The notes under the pieces are model-generated. The model was not told where the DNA came from. It worked only from the letters and a program-made list of their open reading frames with translations, and did no database searches. From NCBI GenBank assembly GCA_012513575.1, contig JAAZBX010000015.1:1-36960 (forward strand): 36,960 bases of DNA, written 5' to 3'. Both the position numbers and the translations under genes were made by a program. Position 1 is the first letter of the stretch; each line of letters begins with the position of its first letter. Source of the stretch: Candidatus Dojkabacteria bacterium (GTDB lineage: Bacteria; Patescibacteriota; Dojkabacteria; SC72). Positions 31,810 through 36,960 of this stretch are shown one piece after another.

Positions 31810-32979
31810 TCAATCACCGATAATATAAAGCTCCTTTGTAGCCCTAGTTACACCAGTATAAAGCCATCTTCTCCAACTATCATCATCCATTCGAGAGAAT
31901 CTTTCTTCAAACAGAATTACTTTCTCTGCTTGACTTCCCTGTGCCTTGTGAACCGTTAATGCATAACCAAAATCAAACAAATTGATTTCTCTAGTAATAC
32001 CCTTTAATGTTTCTTTTTGCCCAAATTGTTCAATTGAAATTGGTAAATGGTATACATCATTTTCTCCATCAAAAAGAATATCTGCTTGATAGTAATCGGA
32101 TATGCCTCTTTGTTTGACTTTTTCAATTGATTCAATACTACCCAACATACCATTAAATATCCCTAGTTGAGTATTATTTCTTAAGCAAATTACTCGATCA
32201 TTGATAGAGGGTTGAAGAGATTCAAATTCTAGAAGTTGCCTAATGCCAGCATTTAATTTAACTCTTGTATTATTATATCCAACCAAAACCAAACAATTTT
32301 GATCGTAACCAGTTAATTTATCGGTTAGAAATTCCATTACTTCATCGTCTTGTCTTGAGAATTTCCTTACTGTTTTACTAAACTCCATTACGGGTATCTC
32401 TCCGTATTTTCTTGCTAATTCTGAAACTACAATAATAGGATTATCCTTCTCTTGTCTATATATTTCCTCAAGTCTTAAAATTGGATTGGTCATGAGATTG
32501 AATTTCCCATCAACTGGAGGAAGTTGACCATGATCACCAACAGCTAAAATGGGTATGTTGAAAGATTGAAGATCTCTCCAAATATCATAAGAGACCATAG
32601 AGGCCTCATCAACAACAATTAAATCATACTTAAAATCATCTAACTCTATCTTCTCCCATCCAATTATTACATCTCTTTCATCTACAATTGCTTTGTATAT
32701 TAATCTATGTATAGTTCCAACGAAATCCGTTGATTTTAATGAAGTAGTTTCCTGAAGTTTCTTCTTTAAGATAAGGGAAGCCTTACCAGTAAAAGAGCAG
32801 TAGGCAATTTTAATTCCTTTGTATTCATTATGAAGATATAAATTTAAGTGACCAAGTAGGGTAGTCTTGCCTGTTCCAGCATAACCACCCAGAGTTAGAT
32901 ATTTAGTTTTTTTATCCTTATACCAGGCCAATATGGCATCTAGAATTTGTTTTTGCTTACTTGAAAGTTCATACTCCAT
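31810..32979 (-). CDS. RecD-like superfamily 1 DNA helicase (short form)
   Basis: The 389-aa ATPase has Walker A GGYAGTGKTTLLGHL (residues about 32-46), Walker B LIVVDEASMV, GDHGQLPPVDG (motif III), and a C-terminal UvrD_C_2-type region YALTVHKAQGSQAEKVILF followed by YTGVTRATKELYIIGD. These are the RecD/Pif1-group motifs. It is much shorter than RecD2 (about 700 aa) and lacks the N-terminal HhH region. It probably unwinds DNA in repair or recombination. A TATACT box lies 7 nt before the ATG. It is divergent from the DnaQ-like exonuclease gene. Confidence 0.87.
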   Translation of the reverse strand: MEYELSSKQKQILDAILAWYKDKKTKYLTLGGYAGTGKTTLLGHLNLYLHNEYKGIKIAYCSFTGKASLILKKKLQETTSLKSTDFVGTIHRLIYKAIVDERDVIIGWEKIELDDFKYDLIVVDEASMVSYDIWRDLQSFNIPILAVGDHGQLPPVDGKFNLMTNPILRLEEIYRQEKDNPIIVVSELARKYGEIPVMEFSKTVRKFSRQDDEVMEFLTDKLTGYDQNCLVLVGYNNTRVKLNAGIRQLLEFESLQPSINDRVICLRNNTQLGIFNGMLGSIESIEKVKQRGISDYYQADILFDGENDVYHLPISIEQFGQKETLKGITREINLFDFGYALTVHKAQGSQAEKVILFEERFSRMDDDSWRRWLYTGVTRATKELYIIGD

Positions 32980-32986
32980 ATATAGA

Positions 32987-32992
32987 AGTATA
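32987..32992 (-). promoter_or_regulatory. -10 box (TATACT) of the RecD-like helicase
   Basis: TATACT, 7 nt, ATG at 32979. It lies within TGTATACT, which shares GTATAC with the lexA promoter repeats. Confidence 0.5.
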
Positions 32993-33038
32993 CATTAACT
33001 ATTGTTTTCTAACTACTGTATTGATATCCTCAATAGTT

Positions 33039-33791
33039 ATGAACAACAAATTTCTTTTTTTTGATACTGAAACAACTGATGTACAAAGTAAGGATATTAT
33101 CCAATTAGCTTTTGTTACAAGTGACGGGAAACAGTTTAATGAATACTTTAAACCTGAACAAGAGATTACGTTCGGTGCAATGGCTGTACATCATATCACA
33201 CCAGAATTCCTCGAGAACAAGACAACATTTAAAGGTGCAACTGTTAAAGATGAAAATTCATTAACACTTTTTTCTGAACTTTCCCTATCAAAATATTTAG
33301 AAAAATTAGCACAGGAATATATTTGGGTAGCACATAATGCTGAATTTGATCTGGAAGTTCTTAAAAAGAAAGGTGTTGAAGTTCCAAAATATATTTGTAC
33401 CCTTAAAGTCGCAAGAAATATGTTGGGCGAAGATGATGGGAAGAAAGATTTAGAAAGCTATTCATTACAATATCTAAGATATTACCTTGGGTTGTATAAG
33501 AGTGAAACAGAGAATGATGCTGTTATGGCACACGATGCTATGGGTGATGTCTTTGTATTAAAGAATTTGTTTGATTATTTAGTAAAGAATTCGTCCTTAT
33601 CACCTGAGAATATGATGCTTATTTCCAAAGAGCCTCAATTTATGAGAAACGTTCCATTTGGGAAGTATGCAGGTTATACTCTTGAGGAGTTAGTGAAAAT
33701 TGATAGAGAATATTTAGAATGGCTCAAAGAGAATGCAAGTGACAAGAAAGATTTGGTGTGGAATATTGAAAGAGTTCTTACAAATAATTAA
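33039..33791 (+). CDS. DnaQ-like 3'-5' exonuclease with C-terminal DUF3820 domain
   Basis: I choose ATG 33039 (MNNKFLFFDTETTD, 250 aa), because the extra 26 residues of the track ORF lie over the divergent promoter and match nothing. The DEDDh exonuclease motifs are FFDTETTD (Exo I), WVAHNAEFDLEVL (Exo II), and MAHDAMGDVFVL (Exo III, with His and Asp). The C-terminus, VPFGKYAGYTLEELVKIDREY then LEWL, is a DUF3820-type module. This may be a proofreading or nucleic-acid-trimming enzyme; DnaE here has no built-in exonuclease other than its PHP domain. It diverges from the helicase gene. Confidence 0.85.
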   Translation: MNNKFLFFDTETTDVQSKDIIQLAFVTSDGKQFNEYFKPEQEITFGAMAVHHITPEFLENKTTFKGATVKDENSLTLFSELSLSKYLEKLAQEYIWVAHNAEFDLEVLKKKGVEVPKYICTLKVARNMLGEDDGKKDLESYSLQYLRYYLGLYKSETENDAVMAHDAMGDVFVLKNLFDYLVKNSSLSPENMMLISKEPQFMRNVPFGKYAGYTLEELVKIDREYLEWLKENASDKKDLVWNIERVLTNN

Positions 33792-33794
33792 TAA

Positions 33795-33823
33795 TTGACA
33801 CCCTATCAGTTTTAATTTACGAT
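33795..33823 (+). promoter_or_regulatory. promoter TTGACA-N17-TACGAT of the 359-aa gene
   Basis: Perfect -35 at 33795-33800, exactly 17 nt, -10 TACGAT at 33818-33823, then 5 nt (GTATT) and the ATG at 33829. This is the most complete case of a promoter whose start point falls on the start codon. Confidence 0.75.
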
Positions 33824-33828
33824 GTATT

Positions 33829-34908
33829 ATGAAAAATTTGCGTAGGAGGAAAGGCATAGTAATTATTTCTTTGTTTTTTTTCATATTGCTAATCTCGATA
33901 ACGCTTTTCTTCTTTAAAGATTCAATTTCCAATGGTATTAAATATGGAAGATGGTTTACATTGGACACCTATGAAGATTTGTTGGGAGATTGTGATTGGG
34001 AAAGACATGGGAAAGAATTGAAAGTTAAGTGTAATGCACTAATCCCAGCAGCAACTGATACAGAGAAGGATATAGAGAATAAGCGGTATAATTTTCGCAT
34101 TATTTCGAAAATTGACAACGAGAAGCAACTAAGGATTTTCTCTCTTTCTGAAAAAGGTTCTAATGTAAAATGGGACGGAGTTAATGAATGGTTCGAAGCA
34201 AGAGGGAAGATGTTCCCTATAAAATTCAGCCTTGCATACAGTAGCACTGATTACTTAAATTTCAAATATTCTGGGTTGGAGATTAGAAATGCAACCCCTA
34301 CGGAACTGTATGAGGAATTTTACAAAAATATAAATCTTAAAAAAAGTTTGATTTCCTTAACCTCAAAATATTTTTCTATAGAGGAGTACAATAACTATGT
34401 ATTTGCGGAAGAGAATACATTCGGAATTAAACAGATAGGACATATATATTTCATGGATGGGACGTTGATTGATAAATATGCAGAAGAAAATACGCTCTAT
34501 CTAACTTTCGACACCAGAATTAATGATAAAAATATTAAGATTAAAACTCACACCAAATCATTAATGCTATTCGATAGCAACGATTTTGAATCAATTCCCA
34601 AAAGGATCTCACCAAATGATATTGACTCACTTATAATAGGTGATCATTATCAATTTAGGTTCTTCTATATTAATGAAAAATTGGAGAATCTACTTGAAGA
34701 AATTAGGATGTACTGTATAAGCAGGAATATTCACATTACATCACAGGCCCTTTGTGACAACAAGAGTGAGATTTTAGATTCCAAATTTAATGCAACAAAT
34801 AAAGACATAATAATTGAGGAGATATTGAGAGATCCTTTAGAAAATTTTGTTGAATTGAATGATACTATTTTATTTATCTTAAATCATATCCATGAGTTTT
34901 CGAAGTGA
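33829..34908 (+). CDS. membrane-anchored protein of unknown function
   Basis: The 359-aa protein has a basic N-terminus (MKNLRRRKG), one membrane helix (IVIISLFFFILLISITLFFF) and about 325 outside residues with mixed alpha/beta character and four Cys. No motif recognised. It has its own strong promoter. The next gene, a Cys-rich secreted protein, begins 17 nt before its stop, so the two are co-expressed and may work together at the cell surface. Confidence 0.75.
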   Translation: MKNLRRRKGIVIISLFFFILLISITLFFFKDSISNGIKYGRWFTLDTYEDLLGDCDWERHGKELKVKCNALIPAATDTEKDIENKRYNFRIISKIDNEKQLRIFSLSEKGSNVKWDGVNEWFEARGKMFPIKFSLAYSSTDYLNFKYSGLEIRNATPTELYEEFYKNINLKKSLISLTSKYFSIEEYNNYVFAEENTFGIKQIGHIYFMDGTLIDKYAEENTLYLTFDTRINDKNIKIKTHTKSLMLFDSNDFESIPKRISPNDIDSLIIGDHYQFRFFYINEKLENLLEEIRMYCISRNIHITSQALCDNKSEILDSKFNATNKDIIIEEILRDPLENFVELNDTILFILNHIHEFSK

Positions 34909-36960
34909 ATCATACTTAAAAACTGTCCTCGGGGTATTCTCATTTGCATTCCTTTTTGCATTTATATTTGGGGGGATGGATGAAGGAGCTCTCTCTTATT
35001 ACTGTCAATCAGGGCAATTGTGCTATGATACTGGATCACCGATAGAGTTCTCTGTCCCCGTGTATACATGTAGTAGTGGAGTATGTAGTGTTACGAGAAC
35101 AGAGTATTTCAATTGTATGTTCTCCCCACCTAGTACATGTACTCAAAGCCCAACCTCAACTCCTGGATATGAGAGTTACAATGCTTGCATGGGTGATCGA
35201 GACTTTCATGAATCAGTGTGCCAAGCAAGATATCCTTGTCTTTCAGGAAGATGCAGAGGAGGAACTTCTCGTACATGCGGAGACGAGTTTGATTGTGATT
35301 GTTCATCCTCCACAACACCGTACTATACCTGCGGAGCAGGTTCCGCATATAGTGGGATATGCTGTGTTGATGGTAGCGATCCTGGTTATTGCCTACCAGG
35401 ATCATGTGTAGACTGTACTAAAACATGCAATACGGGTGAAAGGCTAGAAGCTACAATATGTACTCCAAGAAGTGCATCATGCAACAAAATAAATGACTGC
35501 ACGGGAGCAGTTTGTGGGACAGTAACATTCAGTTGCTATCCTATTGGAACGTGCCAAGATTGTACTCCTACAGCTCCCACAAATTACCATGACCCACTTC
35601 CAGGAGAAAACCCAATATACAATACAAGTACCTGTATTACTTCAAGCACTTGCAATAAATCAACAACATGTGGGGTAACTCCTTGCGGATCCCCTTCAAC
35701 GGTTACAAAAACCTTTTATCTAAATGAACCAAACACAAAACCCTCCCCTCCAGAAAACCTAATTATTGATGTAGATGGGTGGAAAAGTCCTGCACTCTCA
35801 ACAGTGGCTTCTTCCCCAACCTTAATCAAGTATCCATACCCATCATCAAGTACAAGCACATCAATAAAGGAGGTTACTTCTGCACCTTCTGGGTCGGGAG
35901 CATATGGGTGGGAATTGTATATAGGTTCAACATTAATCACTCCAAGAAAGGTGTTCAATACTACTCCTCCATTCAATGTGTACGGCTCATTTCCCTCCAT
36001 CTCTTGGCTTACTCAAGGATACAGTGGGACATATAGAGCTCAATACTATACTAGAGATTTTTGTGACGGAGACGAATTAAGATCCGATCCTCTAATGGGC
36101 TATTTCAAAGTAAATACGCTTCCTGTCTCAATGGCAACGATTACTGGAAGTGGTGGAGAACCCCAAGGATGCTCTCCCGAAGCGAAATTTACAGGTAGAG
36201 AAGCAAACAGGACTCTTTCAATTACAGTTTCCGGTACGGATATTGATAATATAAATAGCATAAATGGTGTAATACTATGGCTTGTGAAGGATGGGAATAA
36301 TATTTCGAGTGAAATTCTAGCACGCACATATGTAGGACCCTCAGATGCATTTGTTAATCCAAATAAATTTGGTCTTTTTATCAACACAGGGGGTACTGTG
36401 TATATGACTATGAATTCAGGAGCTACCTTTATTGGATGGGGTAGAAACGGTCTTGATGGAGGAAATATAGTTCACCCAGTTCTGGATGGAGATAGGAATG
36501 TCATAATCAGTAATGTTCAACTTGTAAGTCATGGATTCAATTTAGCTACTGGAAAATATGAATTTATTATAACATTGGAATTCCCTGACAATTCTCCTTT
36601 ATCTGGTCATTACACCCTATACACAGCGCTAACCGATACACTTAGTTATGTTTCAATCCCAGCAGGCATGTCATTAGATCAAAGAAACGTAACTTCATCT
36701 GGAAGAGATTGGAATTTTGATTTCGTAAATCCTACTATTGGAGCAATCAACACTAATGTAGAAAATGCTCAACAGCGTCTAATAGATGTTAATTTTACAA
36801 GTAATGATAATCAGGGAGTTATAAAAGATACTGTCCTAAATATATACGTTTCTTCTTCTCCAAAAGAAGTACTGTTAATAAATCCCATCCCAACAAACGG
36901 AGGTCTCTCGCAAGAACCCTCTTCCTCTCCGATATCTCCGCAGCCAGGCTTAATTTCACC
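34892..36960 (+). CDS. Cys-rich secreted or surface protein, C-terminus beyond window
   Basis: The frame from ATG 34892 is open to the window edge (at least 689 codons, no stop). The track misses it and lists only shadows. It starts MSFRSESYLKTVLGVFSFAF then LFAFIFGG, a signal or membrane anchor. Residues about 35-275 hold more than 30 Cys in short spacings (CSSGVCS; CDCSSS; GICCVDG; CVDCTKTC), implying many disulfides. A Ser/Thr/Pro-rich linker follows (SSSTSTS), then beta-rich regions resembling Ig-like repeats (TLSITVSGTDIDNIN; YEFIITLEFP), then another Pro/Ser-rich stretch near the edge. It is likely a large surface or adhesion protein. It overlaps the previous gene by 17 nt. Confidence 0.85.
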   Translation, partial: MSFRSESYLKTVLGVFSFAFLFAFIFGGMDEGALSYYCQSGQLCYDTGSPIEFSVPVYTCSSGVCSVTRTEYFNCMFSPPSTCTQSPTSTPGYESYNACMGDRDFHESVCQARYPCLSGRCRGGTSRTCGDEFDCDCSSSTTPYYTCGAGSAYSGICCVDGSDPGYCLPGSCVDCTKTCNTGERLEATICTPRSASCNKINDCTGAVCGTVTFSCYPIGTCQDCTPTAPTNYHDPLPGENPIYNTSTCITSSTCNKSTTCGVTPCGSPSTVTKTFYLNEPNTKPSPPENLIIDVDGWKSPALSTVASSPTLIKYPYPSSSTSTSIKEVTSAPSGSGAYGWELYIGSTLITPRKVFNTTPPFNVYGSFPSISWLTQGYSGTYRAQYYTRDFCDGDELRSDPLMGYFKVNTLPVSMATITGSGGEPQGCSPEAKFTGREANRTLSITVSGTDIDNINSINGVILWLVKDGNNISSEILARTYVGPSDAFVNPNKFGLFINTGGTVYMTMNSGATFIGWGRNGLDGGNIVHPVLDGDRNVIISNVQLVSHGFNLATGKYEFIITLEFPDNSPLSGHYTLYTALTDTLSYVSIPAGMSLDQRNVTSSGRDWNFDFVNPTIGAINTNVENAQQRLIDVNFTSNDNQGVIKDTVLNIYVSSSPKEVLLINPIPTNGGLSQEPSSSPISPQPGLIS

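Noticed and set aside
32961-33038. Upstream extension of the DnaQ-like ORF
   Set aside because: It lies over the divergent helicase promoter and start, and family similarity begins only at MNNKFLFFDTET.
35076-35411. 111-aa plus-strand ORF and the opposing 91-aa and 94-aa ORFs in the Cys-rich region
   Set aside because: They are shadows of the long open frame from 34892, which has a signal segment, regular Cys spacing and no stop.
1-36960. CRISPR arrays, insertion sequences, prophage or rRNA genes
   Set aside because: No regularly spaced direct repeats, transposase, integrase, phage structural genes or rRNA segments were seen on either strand.
1-36960. Alternative genetic code with UGA as Gly (as in Gracilibacteria/SR1)
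   Set aside because: UGA ends mutL, the helicase, the transglutaminase-like gene and the 359-aa gene at sensible positions, and no conserved gene needs UGA read through.

Overview
The window is about 37 kb of AT-rich, densely packed bacterial DNA. Genes are short, overlaps of 1-47 nt are common, and UGA is used as an ordinary stop. Both tRNA genes lack an encoded CCA. The gene set, gene sizes and small surface-protein operons point to a Candidate Phyla Radiation (Patescibacteria) bacterium. My guess is something near Dojkabacteria/WS6, from recall only and with low confidence.

Layout. 1-3774 (minus): envelope genes, namely a truncated small membrane protein, a transglutaminase-like membrane protein, a GPI-type cupin, a YggT protein and a lytic-transglycosylase-like protein. 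3810-8709 (plus): dnaE and uvrC. 8706-11247: a membrane protein, tRNA-Gln, a Na+/Ca2+-exchanger-like protein and a small unknown. 11305-14022 (minus): uvrB and NAD kinase, back to back with mutL, a DegT-type aminotransferase and a FemAB-like protein (14065-18237, plus). 18239-22906 (minus): a giant 1555-aa DHH/RecJ-like protein. 22923-23095: a strong promoter and terminator bounding a probable ~140-nt RNA. 23114-24540: metallophosphoesterase, tRNA-Pro and a DUF4870-like protein. 24673-28714: lexA, then an anaerobic ribonucleotide reductase operon nrdR-nrdD-(separate glycyl-radical ORF)-nrdG. 28741-28829: a GC-rich pseudoknot-like element. 28935-34908: nucleotidyltransferase, thioredoxin reductase, a lipoprotein, methionine aminopeptidase, a RecD-like helicase, a DnaQ-like exonuclease and an unknown membrane protein. 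34892-end: a Cys-rich secreted protein that runs off the window and is absent from the ORF track.

How the genes work together. Many are genome-maintenance genes: dnaE, uvrB, uvrC, mutL, a RecJ-like protein, lexA, a RecD-like helicase, a DnaQ-like exonuclease and dNTP supply. uvrA and mutS are not here. A second theme is the cell envelope: transglycosylase, FemAB, DegT aminotransferase, transglutaminase-like protein, lipoprotein and Cys-rich surface protein.

Most notable observations: (1) NrdD is in two pieces, with the glycyl-radical tail as its own 44-aa ORF; (2) at least ten genes have a -10 hexamer only 5-8 nt before the start codon, implying leaderless mRNAs; (3) two candidate structured or regulatory RNAs; (4) three enzyme or transporter folds that have lost their key residues; (5) the giant RecJ-like protein.
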